Assembly (NCBI RefSeq): GCF_015234135.1
Contig: NZ_JADGIK010000005.1
Span: forward strand, 62,001-126,000
DNA: 64,000 nt
DNA from: Faecalibacter rhinopitheci
Lineage (GTDB): Bacteria; Bacteroidota; Bacteroidia; Flavobacteriales; Weeksellaceae
Reading direction: 5' to 3'
In this document: positions 39,520-48,138 of the stretch, piece by piece
How positions within the stretch are numbered: the stretch's first letter is position 1
Layout of the letters: each line of letters opens with the position of its first letter
Translations under genes and position numbers: made by a program
Notes under the pieces: generated by a model
Databases searched by the model: none
Told to the model about the DNA's origin: nothing
Seen by the model: the letters and a program-made list of their open reading frames with translations, nothing else

Positions 39520-40215
39520 ATGAGTGATAAACAAAAATTACTTTTAGTAGAGGATGATCCTAGCTTTGGAAGTGTATTAAAAGATTATTTAGTTATTAAT
39601 GATTACGACGTAACTCACGCCATCGACGGAGAGGACGGTTTAACTAAGTTTAAGGAAAGTGATTATGATTTATGCATCTTAGATGTAATGATGCCTAAGA
39701 AAGACGGGTTTACATTAGGAAAAGAAATCAAAGAGTTAAAAAGTGAACAACCAATTATCTTTTTAACTGCAAAAAATATGCGTGAAGACGTTTTAAACGG
39801 TTACAAAATTGGAGCAGATGATTATATTTTAAAACCATTTGATTCTGAAGTTTTATTGTACAAAATTAAAGCAGTTTTACAACGCAATTCTGGTGAAGAA
39901 GAGAAATTTGAACAAGAAGATTTTAAAATTGGTAAATTTAATTTTAATGCAAAATTAAGACAATTAATCTTCGATGGTAAATCTCAGAAATTATCACCTA
40001 AAGAAAACGAATTATTACGTTTATTAGCTATCTACAAAAATGATTTAATGCCTCGTGAGATTGCACTAACTCGTATTTGGCATGATGATAATTATTTTAC
40101 ATCACGTTCTATGGATGTGTATATTGCTAAATTACGTAAGTATTTAAAGAAAGATCCGGCTGTTGAGATAGTAAATATCCATGGTGAAGGATTTAGATTA
40201 TTAGTACAAGAATAA
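39520..40215 (+). CDS. OmpR-family response regulator (RprY-like)
   Basis: Transcription factor of 231 residues. Receiver domain (1-120) with acidic pocket VEDDPSFG, phospho-acceptor Asp55 in CILDVMMPK, Thr in IIFLTAKNMRE and Lys in DDYILKPFD. The C-terminal winged helix (about 135-230) has LSPKENELLRLLAIY and RSMDVYIAKLRKYLKKDP. Partner of the kinase just upstream. It ends with a strong terminator shared with polysaccharide locus 2 on the other strand. Targets unknown. Confidence 0.95.
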   Translation: MSDKQKLLLVEDDPSFGSVLKDYLVINDYDVTHAIDGEDGLTKFKESDYDLCILDVMMPKKDGFTLGKEIKELKSEQPIIFLTAKNMREDVLNGYKIGADDYILKPFDSEVLLYKIKAVLQRNSGEEEKFEQEDFKIGKFNFNAKLRQLIFDGKSQKLSPKENELLRLLAIYKNDLMPREIALTRIWHDDNYFTSRSMDVYIAKLRKYLKKDPAVEIVNIHGEGFRLLVQE

Positions 40216-40234
40216 TTTAAGTTATATAAAATTA

Positions 40235-40268
40235 GAAAGCCTCAACATTAGTTGAGGCTTTTTTTTTG
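40235..40268. terminator. Terminator between the response regulator and locus 2
   Basis: AAAGCCTCAAC, loop ATTA, GTTGAGGCTTT (40237-40262) with a long T run on plus and A run on the left, serving both converging transcripts. Confidence 0.9.
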
Positions 40269-40280
40269 AGAATTATATTT

Positions 40281-41309
40281 TTAGTTATCCACTTCAGCAC
40301 CTAAATCTCGGTATTGTTTACGAAATTTTTCAGCCCACTGATACCAATCATCATATTGCGCATCTGGGTGATTTTCCTTGTCTAAAAAATGTTTAATATA
40401 TGCATCAGAAAAATCTTTTGGATAATTTTCCATTGAATTAAATTCGTCATTATACCAAGCTTCATTTATAACATAATTCATTCTATTAACATCAAATTCA
40501 TTTCCATATTCATGATATGAACCAGTTGCTGAAGATTTAAAAGTTGTTTTTAAAATTTCTTTATTAGTTCGAGCAAATACTATTTTTTTATGCTTATGAT
40601 AATAAGCAGCAGCATTACGTAATTGTTGTTTTTCGTCCACTTCATTTTTAGCATCTTCCCAAATTGCTAACCAATATTCTCTATGATATAATCCCATCAA
40701 AATGGAATTTAACGCCCAATATTTTCTTTTCGTGAAGTTATCCACTAATCCTAACTTGTAAAGGATAGTAAAAAATTTAAATTTATTGTACATAAATAAA
40801 TTCATTCCCCATTTATTAGACGTAAAAAGATTTTTAGGAATCACTTTTGTCAATGAATCTGACAATTTTGCTATTTCACAAAATTCATCATATCTATGAT
40901 TTCCCAACCATCCTAACTTAGTCAATACAATTTTATTCGTACCCATTTCTTTAGTGATAGTGTTTAAATCAATATGTTCCGTAAACCAAACATCATCCTC
41001 AATCACCAATACATATTCAGAAGCATTTTTAACATTATCAAACCATAAATCTGTTGGAATTTTAAAACCATCAATAGATTTTCCGTATTGTATGTTTTCA
41101 GCAATTGCTAAATTTTTATTTTGAAATTGGTTTGATTTTTTAATTTGAATAGAAGGAAATTTAGCCGTAATTTTTAATAAATACTTTTCCGGTGTACCAT
41201 CATCTAAAATTAAGACTTCATAATCACCTCTCGCCATTTGATAAAGTGATTGTATGCAACGTTCAAGATAATACGGACGATTAAATGACTTAATAATAAT
41301 TGTCGTCAT
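40281..41309 (-). CDS. Glycosyltransferase family 2-like protein
   Basis: Cytosolic GT-A-like enzyme of 342 residues at the 3' end of locus 2. Motifs: TTIIIKSFNRPYYLERCI, VLILDDGTPEKYL, and the metal motif LVIEDDVWFTEHID near residue 100. The 140-residue C-terminal part has no motif I know and ends in an acidic, Trp/Tyr-rich tail (DAQYDDWYQWAEKF). It overlaps the next GT2 upstream by 4 bases. Substrate unknown. Confidence 0.82.
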   Translation of the reverse strand: MTTIIIKSFNRPYYLERCIQSLYQMARGDYEVLILDDGTPEKYLLKITAKFPSIQIKKSNQFQNKNLAIAENIQYGKSIDGFKIPTDLWFDNVKNASEYVLVIEDDVWFTEHIDLNTITKEMGTNKIVLTKLGWLGNHRYDEFCEIAKLSDSLTKVIPKNLFTSNKWGMNLFMYNKFKFFTILYKLGLVDNFTKRKYWALNSILMGLYHREYWLAIWEDAKNEVDEKQQLRNAAAYYHKHKKIVFARTNKEILKTTFKSSATGSYHEYGNEFDVNRMNYVINEAWYNDEFNSMENYPKDFSDAYIKHFLDKENHPDAQYDDWYQWAEKFRKQYRDLGAEVDN

Positions 41310-42115
41310 ATGAATTTTCTTAATAGTTTTTTGATAATAGTATTCTCCTTTTTAAAAATAAATTTTGATAAATTTTCAATTTGATTGATTTCCTTACCAT
41401 AGAGCTTTGTAATTCCCCTTCGCTTACAAGTTTCTAAAAGAACTGTATTCCAATTAGAACTTAATATATTCTTTTTTGATTTATCTTGCGATACTCCTTT
41501 ATCATGTAATCGGTATAAATATTGAAAATTATTAATAAAATAAAATTCACCTTTTTCATATAACTTCATATATAAATCTTGATCCACTGCAGAGGTTAAC
41601 GTTTCATTTATTCCTACAGTCTTTGAGTAGTAAGATTTTTTAAAAGAAAATAAATGCGCTATTTCAAAATTAATATTAAAAAAATAAGAATTATTATTTT
41701 TAATTTTTTTTGAAAATTTAAAATCTCCTAACTCTTTAGATTTATTATCTATTAATTGAATTTTAGAATAAGTAGCTATAATAGCATGGTTAGTTTTATA
41801 TGTATTATAAATTACTTCTAAGGCATCTGATACTATTTTATCATCTGGGTCAACAAATAAGCAAATATCCCCACTCGCCACTTCCACACATCTTCTTTTC
41901 GTAAAGCCTACTTTTTTATTTACAGAATTTTGAAACAATTTAATTTTTGAATCTTTAGAAGCCAATTCTTTAAGATTTTGAAAAGAATTATCTGTTGAAG
42001 AATCATCAACTATTATTATTTCATAATCTTGATAAGTTTGATTTTGAATTGATTGATAACACTCTTGAAAATAGTTCCAATTGTTATAATGGGCGATTAG
42101 TATTGAAAATTTCAT
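41306..42115 (-). CDS. Glycosyltransferase family 2
   Basis: GT-A enzyme of 269 residues: FSILIAHYNNWNYFQECY, IIIVDDSSTDNSF, KVGFTKRRCVEVASG, and ICLFVDPDDKIV as DXD-type motif. The closing part (SAVDQDLYMKLYEKG, YLYRLHDKGVS) contains a likely catalytic Asp. It is a paralogue of the gene at 49809-50663: the openings, the FTKRRC/YTKRKC segment, the VDPDD motif and AVDQDLY all match. No membrane helix. Confidence 0.9.
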   Translation of the reverse strand: MKFSILIAHYNNWNYFQECYQSIQNQTYQDYEIIIVDDSSTDNSFQNLKELASKDSKIKLFQNSVNKKVGFTKRRCVEVASGDICLFVDPDDKIVSDALEVIYNTYKTNHAIIATYSKIQLIDNKSKELGDFKFSKKIKNNNSYFFNINFEIAHLFSFKKSYYSKTVGINETLTSAVDQDLYMKLYEKGEFYFINNFQYLYRLHDKGVSQDKSKKNILSSNWNTVLLETCKRRGITKLYGKEINQIENLSKFIFKKENTIIKKLLRKFI

Positions 42116-42116
42116 T

Positions 42117-42674
42117 TTAAAGTGAATTTATTATATGCTCTTGCTTATTAATAATAATAGAATTTGAAGGCACATCTTTATGTATCACACACCCCGCTCC
42201 AATTATAACATTATCTCCAAGGGTAACATTTTTTAAAATTATAACATTTGCACCTGTCCAAACATTATTACCTACTTTTATAAATCCAGTATTAAAATCA
42301 GTTTTAGAAACCATAAAAGGCTCTTTTTGATATTGATGATTATGATCAAATAATTTCATTCCTTCACCCAAAATACAATTATCTCCAATTTCAATATTAT
42401 CCAAACAAGATATTGTAGCTCTTGTTATATAGGTATTTTTCCCTATTTTAAATGTGGCATTATTCTTAATTGTAATATAGTTTGATTCATTTATCGTAAC
42501 ATTTTCTCCAATATATATATTTGCAGTTGTGGAAATATCATAATAATTATTTACTCCAATTTTAAAATCTGAAGCAATTTTAGATTTTGGGTTATTTTTA
42601 AATAAGGATTTAGCATTATCTTTTTTTGCCTTTTGAATAAGTTTATCTATTAGTAACAAAATTTTATTAATCAT
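42117..42674 (-). CDS. Hexapeptide-repeat acyltransferase
   Basis: Left-handed beta-helix acyltransferase of 185 residues, likely acetylating a sugar in the locus 2 glycan. An N-terminal basic region is followed by hexapeptide turns (YIGENVTINESNYITIKN, NIEIGDNCILGEGMKLF), then a DHNHQYQKEP loop with His residues typical of the WcaF/maltose O-acetyltransferase-like group, and VWTGANVIILKNVTLG. It is the first gene of a short minus-strand group that ends at 40281, with a TATCTTTG -7 box 19 bases upstream. O- versus N-acylation cannot be told. Confidence 0.87.
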   Translation of the reverse strand: MINKILLLIDKLIQKAKKDNAKSLFKNNPKSKIASDFKIGVNNYYDISTTANIYIGENVTINESNYITIKNNATFKIGKNTYITRATISCLDNIEIGDNCILGEGMKLFDHNHQYQKEPFMVSKTDFNTGFIKVGNNVWTGANVIILKNVTLGDNVIIGAGCVIHKDVPSNSIIINKQEHIINSL

Positions 42675-42693
42675 ATTTCATAGGTATATTGTA

Positions 42694-42751
42694 CAAAGAT
42701 AATAAGATATGTAGTCAAATATTTTTCAATAATATATTTTACTTAAATTTG
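42694..42751. promoter_or_regulatory. Divergent promoters inside locus 2
   Basis: Minus: TATCTTTG (bases 42694-42701), for the acyltransferase-GT2-GT2 group. Plus: TAAATTTG (42744-42751), for the GT2 at 42777. Each is a full TAnnTTTG match; -33 elements are weak. Confidence 0.55.
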
Positions 42752-42776
42752 CACAATAATTTCTCTTTCCCAACCT

Positions 42777-43790
42777 ATGAAACTTAATAATACTCAACCT
42801 TTAGTCAGTATAAATATTCCAGTTTATAAATGTGAAAAATACATTGAAAGATGTTTAATCTCTGTAAAAAATCAAACCTATAAGAATATTGAAATTATTC
42901 TAATAAATGATTGTACACCTGACGATAGTGTTGCTTTAATTAATCAATTTATAATAAATAATCCTGAATTAGACATAAAGTTAATACATCATAAAGAAAA
43001 TTCAGGGCTTTCAGTAGTTAGAAACAGAGCTATAGAAGAATCTTCAGGGAAATATATCTATATGCTAGATAGTGATGACTACATCACTAATAATTGTATT
43101 GAGAAATTAATTGCGAATTCTGAAAAATATAATTGTGAAATTACAGTTAGCGAATCTATCTGTGAATATGAAAATACGGGTGAGCGTAAACAATTATTTA
43201 AGATTAAAAGTCATAAAGATTTAATTACCGGAAATCAAGAAATTTTCAGCTCATTTGTTAAAGGATATTGGCCTGTTATAGGTCCCAATAAATTATATCT
43301 GAAAAAATTTATTGATGAAAATAATCTTAAATTTATTAAAAAATTATATTCTCAAGATGAACTTTGGGCTTTTCACTGCGCGGAAAAATTAGAAAGTATA
43401 AGTTTTATAAGGGACATTACTTATATATATTATATGAATGATGCTTCTACAATATTTAATAAAAAGAAAATTAATTTTGAAAATCATCAAACAATTGTAG
43501 AATGGTTTACTAAATCATATAATAAGTCAAATGATAAAGAAAGACAAAGGTTAATACGTATGAAATTAATTAACTTTAAGAAATTGACTTTACAGATGCA
43601 ATACAAATCATTAAAAAATGATATAGATTATTGGAAAACAAATTATAAACGTTTAAAAAAAGCTCCCTCATTAACGCTTGCTGATTATATTTCCAAAGAT
43701 TTTTCCAAAGAACAAAAAAAGGAAAATTTATTATTAAATCTTCCTGTAAATATTGGGTTTAAAATATTTAAAAAACGTTATGAAGGATAA
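42777..43790 (+). CDS. Glycosyltransferase family 2 (opposite strand within locus 2)
   Basis: GT-A enzyme of 337 residues: VSINIPVYKCEKYIERC, ILINDCTPDDSVAL, NSGLSVVRNRAIEESSG and YIYMLDSDDYI near residue 102, then SQDELWAFHCAEKL. It is the only plus-strand gene in locus 2. Its stop and the minus-strand stop of the neighbour at 43791 are adjacent, with no terminator between, so the transcripts converge. It has its own -7 element. It is not a pseudogene by eye: the frame is intact. Confidence 0.92.
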   Translation: MKLNNTQPLVSINIPVYKCEKYIERCLISVKNQTYKNIEIILINDCTPDDSVALINQFIINNPELDIKLIHHKENSGLSVVRNRAIEESSGKYIYMLDSDDYITNNCIEKLIANSEKYNCEITVSESICEYENTGERKQLFKIKSHKDLITGNQEIFSSFVKGYWPVIGPNKLYLKKFIDENNLKFIKKLYSQDELWAFHCAEKLESISFIRDITYIYYMNDASTIFNKKKINFENHQTIVEWFTKSYNKSNDKERQRLIRMKLINFKKLTLQMQYKSLKNDIDYWKTNYKRLKKAPSLTLADYISKDFSKEQKKENLLLNLPVNIGFKIFKKRYEG

Positions 43791-44633
43791 TTATTGGTAA
43801 TTAGTTAAATTAGGCAATACACTATTATCATGAATTATTTTATCGTTGTATTTTAAGCATAATGGTGCCCAAATTTGAGATAATAATTGCAGTAATTTAA
43901 TTGGATATCCCTTATTCCTTCCTTTAATATCTCCTGGATATTTTGTCAAGTTTTTTTCATAATAATCCATTCTTTTCAATAATTCTAAATACCATTGAGA
44001 AGTAAATTGTGTATTCGATCTACAAATAAATCCGCCTGTTCCAACACAATATCTATAATAATACTGCAAATCTTTATCTATTATACCTTGACCACGTCCC
44101 ATACCTTTGCCATTCAATTCAGTATACCCTAAAATCCATTTGTCTTCATCATTACAAATTTTGTGAAAAGATTCAATCCAATTGTTCTCGTTATATTTTA
44201 TATCTTGATAGCCCCCGCCATAAAAATGCATAAAGTAACAACGTAAATAATCAGATTTATGAACCAATGATAAATTTTCATAGGCTGGATGGAGCGGATG
44301 ATCAGGTAAAATGTATTCGTGTAATTTTTTTGGTGTTATAAGAACAACTTCGATACCGGCATTTTCAATCAATGACTGATATCCTCTTTTACGATTTTCA
44401 GACATCTCATTATCACCTGTCCAAAAGCAATAAATTATACGATCTACTTTTGATTCTATATCAGGAAAAGGTGCACAATCATTTTGCAAAAAAAGTCCAG
44501 GATATCTATCTTTATTATATTTATACTTAAATATATCCTGACGCTTTATTCTCCATTCATTTCTTAAATTATATAAGAAGTAATAAGGCTTATTTAGATA
44601 TTTTTTTGTTAAAAGACTAAGTTGATCTCTCAT
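43791..44633 (-). CDS. Capsular polysaccharide synthesis protein (PF05704-like glycosyltransferase)
   Basis: Protein of 280 residues with GT32/PF05704-like features: VDRIIYCFWTGDNEM near residue 67, PDHPLHPAYENLSLVHKSDYLRC, then MHFYGGGYQDIKY, the GGxYxDxD-type metal motif with a Lys where some members have Asp. A basic N-terminus (LTKKYLNKPYYFLYNLRNEWR) may touch the membrane. It is the last gene of the long minus-strand operon starting at rmlB and ends directly against the convergent GT2 gene. Sugar unknown. Confidence 0.85.
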   Translation of the reverse strand: MRDQLSLLTKKYLNKPYYFLYNLRNEWRIKRQDIFKYKYNKDRYPGLFLQNDCAPFPDIESKVDRIIYCFWTGDNEMSENRKRGYQSLIENAGIEVVLITPKKLHEYILPDHPLHPAYENLSLVHKSDYLRCYFMHFYGGGYQDIKYNENNWIESFHKICNDEDKWILGYTELNGKGMGRGQGIIDKDLQYYYRYCVGTGGFICRSNTQFTSQWYLELLKRMDYYEKNLTKYPGDIKGRNKGYPIKLLQLLSQIWAPLCLKYNDKIIHDNSVLPNLTNYQ

Positions 44634-44659
44634 TTTGTAAATTAATTAAAATATTATGA

Positions 44660-45628
44660 TTACCAATAACATCCATTTTCTATTTTATTAAAACCTTTTG
44701 GTTTTTCAGAGGCATAAACCCAACCCTTACCTCTTAAAGATGTATAATGCTCCCAATCTTCCCATCTTTTACCTTTTATTCCAAATAATAGTTGTGTAAC
44801 ACCACCTAAATGAATCGCTTGTTTCCCTATATTTTTTATATAACTAGCTAAAGGAAATCCGTAAGCACCACAGCCTAATATAGCAACGTCAAAATCAAGA
44901 TTATCAATTTTAATTTTCATATCCTCTAAAGCATCAAACCAATTGTTAAATTCTGATTTTTCATCAGCTATAGATTGAACTGCTTTTATCGTTAACAATT
45001 CAAAGTCTGGTAAAACATCTAAATCTAAATAAATATTTTGTCTATTTTTATACTGTAATTTAATTGTATTTTCAAATGGATGAATAATTAGTACTTTTTT
45101 TCCCTCTAAAGCTTTTGTCCAAGGATTTGAAAAAAACCAAGGTTCTAATTCTCTAATATTACATAAATTTACATTTTCTGGAATAGTAGGGATATATTCT
45201 TCTAATTCATTCCAAACTCCCAAAATATCTAAATCCTTAGAAGAATGTAAATACAAGTTAATAAATCTTGTTAGTAGTTCTTCATTATTTGGAAAAAATC
45301 CTGCATTCAAACATAGTTGATCCAAATAATTTTTAGAGTTCTTCCAATTTATACCAATCTCTCCAGTTAAAAATTTTAAAATACCGATAAAATCATTTTT
45401 AATTTCAATTTTAGTTAAATAATTTACAATAGATCTGGATTCTACGCTACCAAATCTAGCTACCATTAATGGATTACCTTCAATTATTTTCTCATATAAC
45501 AAGTCATTTATATTTCTTTTTTTACTATTAATAACATAATGTGGGAAAAATTTATTTCTTTTTAAAAAATAAGGACGTGTTTTTTTTCCCAATCTATAGA
45601 TATAATGAAAATTATTATCCGTAATCAT
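44660..45628 (-). CDS. GT-D fold glycosyltransferase-like protein
   Basis: Protein of 322 residues without a known catalytic assignment. Two segments resemble the GT-D/DUF1792 group: NPLMVARFGSVESRSIVNYL near residue 55 (compare the R-x-G-D-G-E pattern, here RFGSVE), and the C-terminal VAILGCGAYGFPLASYIKNI followed by GKQAIHLGGVTQLLFG. The N-terminal 40 residues are basic. It sits between the PF05704 gene and the small SDR gene (5 bases apart). A transferase role in the locus 2 glycan is inference; the fold could also belong to a non-catalytic relative. Confidence 0.6.
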   Translation of the reverse strand: MITDNNFHYIYRLGKKTRPYFLKRNKFFPHYVINSKKRNINDLLYEKIIEGNPLMVARFGSVESRSIVNYLTKIEIKNDFIGILKFLTGEIGINWKNSKNYLDQLCLNAGFFPNNEELLTRFINLYLHSSKDLDILGVWNELEEYIPTIPENVNLCNIRELEPWFFSNPWTKALEGKKVLIIHPFENTIKLQYKNRQNIYLDLDVLPDFELLTIKAVQSIADEKSEFNNWFDALEDMKIKIDNLDFDVAILGCGAYGFPLASYIKNIGKQAIHLGGVTQLLFGIKGKRWEDWEHYTSLRGKGWVYASEKPKGFNKIENGCYW

Positions 45629-45632
45629 AATC

Positions 45633-46304
45633 TTATAAATAATATTTTTTGATTAAATTATAAAGATATTTTTTCTTATCAGTAATTGGGAATTTATAAT
45701 TCAGCTCATGAACATCAATTGAATAGTGTTCACCAAGATCTTCAATTGAAATATTCGCCTTGATATTTAAAATATCTTGAAATGCAGTGATTATATCAGG
45801 TATTTTAAAATTATCCGTATAAGCAACATTTATAATTTTGTTATGTATATCTGATTCTATATATTTTAAGACAATATTTTTTATATCCTCTACATCAATT
45901 AAATTTCTTGTCGCATTTTTATGGATTGTTAAAACTTTATTATCTTTAATAGATCGCGCCAAATAATTAAGTAATAAATTAGGATTACCACCTTTTCCTA
46001 CTGCATTACTAATTCTTAGTATCAAATAATGTGTAGCAAATTCTTTTATTATCTCTTCCATTTGAAGCTTATGCAACACATAAGCGCTATTGTACTTCGA
46101 AGAATCGTAAATAGAACAAGTACTAAAATAAATAAACAGTTTATGAGGATGAGCTTTTAAAGTCTCTCGTATTAAATTTTCTTCGCGTAAAAATTGATTT
46201 TTATCTGTTTCAGAAGAATTTGAAACCCCTGAAGCAAAAAAAATAATCTTATCATTATCACAATCTAAAAATTGCAAAGCGATTAATCCTTTCCCTATAA
46301 TCAT
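45633..46304 (-). CDS. Small NAD-dependent epimerase/dehydratase-like protein (SDR)
   Basis: SDR-fold protein of 223 residues, shorter than classical sugar epimerases (about 310). The nucleotide loop is compact (MIIGKGLIALQF; the third Gly is Ala), followed by FFASGVSNSSE, a phrase I have seen in short sugar-epimerase-like proteins of capsule loci, then the catalytic-type FSTCSIYDSS and Y-x3-K in YVLHKLQME. RNLIDVEDIKNIVLKYI closes the core. It overlaps the wecB stop by 4 bases, suggesting a shared pathway. The product sugar is unknown. Confidence 0.75.
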   Translation of the reverse strand: MIIGKGLIALQFLDCDNDKIIFFASGVSNSSETDKNQFLREENLIRETLKAHPHKLFIYFSTCSIYDSSKYNSAYVLHKLQMEEIIKEFATHYLILRISNAVGKGGNPNLLLNYLARSIKDNKVLTIHKNATRNLIDVEDIKNIVLKYIESDIHNKIINVAYTDNFKIPDIITAFQDILNIKANISIEDLGEHYSIDVHELNYKFPITDKKKYLYNLIKKYYL

Positions 46305-47350
46305 ATCTTATTTAATATTTTAACAGATGATCTTCCATCTCCAAATGGATTTGAAAAATTATTTTTCTGAACATTTAATTCTTTATAGAATTCTAATTTT
46401 ATTTTATTTTTATCTGTACCTACCAATACACCACAGCCACACTCAATTACTTCTGGCCTTTCAGTTTCTTCACGCAGAATTAATACTCTTTTTTGTAAAG
46501 TTGGGGCTTCTTCTTGTATACCTCCAGAATCCGAAATTATTAAGGCAGACTTAGCCATTAATGTGACCGCTTCTACATAGTTAAGTGGTTCTATAAAATA
46601 AATATTTTCCGGAATCTCATTAAAAGCCTGAAAAATAAAATCTCTAGTTTTGGGATTTGGATGTAAACTCCAATGAAAATTAATTGTAGGATTTTCTAAT
46701 GCTAATTCTCTTATTGCTCCACAAATAGAATACATATTTTCGCTAATATTTTCACGTCTGTGTGCAGTTATGAACACATCATTTCCTTTTTCTATTTTTA
46801 TCTCATATTTTTTTAAAACATGATTCAGTAGATCAATAATAGTATTTCCTGTGATGACAATTTTATCTTCAGAAATATTTTCCTTTAATAAATTATTTTT
46901 TGAAAGTTGAGTAGGAGCAAAATTCAATTTACTAGTTAAGGATACAACTCTACGATTGTATTCTTCTGGAAATGGAAATCTGATATCATCAGTTCTCAAT
47001 CCTGCTTCTACATGAAAAAATTCTCTTTGTTCTAAGAAAGCTACCATAGATGAAGCTAAGACAGTAAATGTATCACCTTGGGCAATAATTTTATCTATAT
47101 TTTCTTTTTTGATTACTTCTGAAATAGAATCAATTAATTTAGCTAACAAATTTGAATTAGAAAATTGATTTGATTGAACCTCTAATTTATAAGATGGCTC
47201 AAATTCAAATAAATTTTCCATTTCAGTTAACATAGACGTATGTTGACCAGTATTAATTGTTATTAATTCGATTGACCTTTTTTGAGCTTCTAAAATAATT
47301 GGATATACTTTTAAAAATTCTGGTCTAGTACCATAAATTATTGCTATCAT
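46301..47350 (-). CDS. wecB: UDP-N-acetylglucosamine 2-epimerase (non-hydrolysing)
   Basis: Converts UDP-GlcNAc to UDP-ManNAc; 349 residues, slightly short of the usual 370. GT-B-like fold with AIIYGTRPEFLKVYPII, NTGQHTSML, the QGDTFTVLASSMVAF helix, VEAGLRTDDIRFPFPEEYNR, DVFITAHRRENI, and ISDSGGIQEEAPTLQKRVLILREETERPE, all hallmark motifs in order. No ManNAc dehydrogenase (wecC) or sialic-acid synthase is in the window, so ManNAc itself or a product of the adjacent SDR is expected. It overlaps the GT32 gene by one base. Confidence 0.94.
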   Translation of the reverse strand: MIAIIYGTRPEFLKVYPIILEAQKRSIELITINTGQHTSMLTEMENLFEFEPSYKLEVQSNQFSNSNLLAKLIDSISEVIKKENIDKIIAQGDTFTVLASSMVAFLEQREFFHVEAGLRTDDIRFPFPEEYNRRVVSLTSKLNFAPTQLSKNNLLKENISEDKIVITGNTIIDLLNHVLKKYEIKIEKGNDVFITAHRRENISENMYSICGAIRELALENPTINFHWSLHPNPKTRDFIFQAFNEIPENIYFIEPLNYVEAVTLMAKSALIISDSGGIQEEAPTLQKRVLILREETERPEVIECGCGVLVGTDKNKIKLEFYKELNVQKNNFSNPFGDGRSSVKILNKI

Positions 47351-48138
47351 TATTTTATTTTAAATAATTTATTAAGAACATATTTAATGATTATACGTAA
47401 TGGAATTTGATTAAGAATTTCCTGTGATTTTATCATTTTTTGATTATAGATAACATTATGTAATTCTTTCTTACCATTTTTAATTTCTGCAAATTCTTTT
47501 GACTTATAATATGCATGGACATAATCTTTAAAAGGATTAGACGTATCTCTTTCATGCCAAGTACCAACAAAATGATGAGTCGCATAATTTTTAGGAAGAT
47601 CCAAACAAAAATATGTAGAAGGATAAATTACAATACCATCTTTTCCTTCTTGATATTCATCTCTATTCGGATCTATACCGTATTCATTTACCAATAAATC
47701 TGAAACAAAAACTGTATTAGTCGTTAAATCAAATCCTTTCTTATCATTATAAAAATCAACAACTCTTTTTGCCCACGGATGTTCTTTCTCAGTTGCCCAT
47801 AAAGCAGTAAAAGGTGAACCTTTTATCTCAAAACCAGAAAATGCACGATGGATTAAAAATTCATCTAACGAAAATTTTACTTCAACATCAATATCCATGT
47901 ATATTCCTCCATGTTCATATAAAGCTAGAGCACGGGCATAATCAGAGACAAATGCCCATTTCTTATTCTCTGCTGCTAATTGTACATATTCACAGCAGTT
48001 TATGTCAAAGTTTGATTCATTCCATTCCATGATTTCATAATCTGGTAATGCTTTTTTCCAACTTGCAAGGCATATATAGAAAGATTCTGGTTTAGGGTTT
48101 CCACCAAACCAACAGTAGTGAATTATTTTAGGGATCAT
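47350..48138 (-). CDS. Glycosyltransferase family 32 (OCH1-like)
   Basis: GT32 sugar transferase of 262 residues. Opening IPKIIHYCWFGGNPKPE, then YEIMEWNESNFDI, the SDYARALALYEHGGIYMDID segment with the DXD motif near residue 83, and TALWATEKEHPWAKRVVDFY. The C-terminal part is Lys-rich. Such enzymes add mannose, galactose or other hexoses to bacterial capsules. It overlaps its neighbours by 1 base (wecB) and 4 bases (GT2). Confidence 0.92.
   Translation of the reverse strand: MIPKIIHYCWFGGNPKPESFYICLASWKKALPDYEIMEWNESNFDINCCEYVQLAAENKKWAFVSDYARALALYEHGGIYMDIDVEVKFSLDEFLIHRAFSGFEIKGSPFTALWATEKEHPWAKRVVDFYNDKKGFDLTTNTVFVSDLLVNEYGIDPNRDEYQEGKDGIVIYPSTYFCLDLPKNYATHHFVGTWHERDTSNPFKDYVHAYYKSKEFAEIKNGKKELHNVIYNQKMIKSQEILNQIPLRIIIKYVLNKLFKIK

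Noticed and set aside
26604-40215. Defence or mobile island between the two polysaccharide loci
   Set aside because: Apart from the HNH-like gene, all genes here are core metabolism, envelope or regulation; no integrase, transposase or tRNA attachment site was seen.
45633-46304. Small SDR as a truncated pseudogene of a UDP-sugar epimerase
   Set aside because: The N-terminal nucleotide loop and the catalytic Tyr/Lys are present, and the frame is intact; short family members with this opening seem normal.
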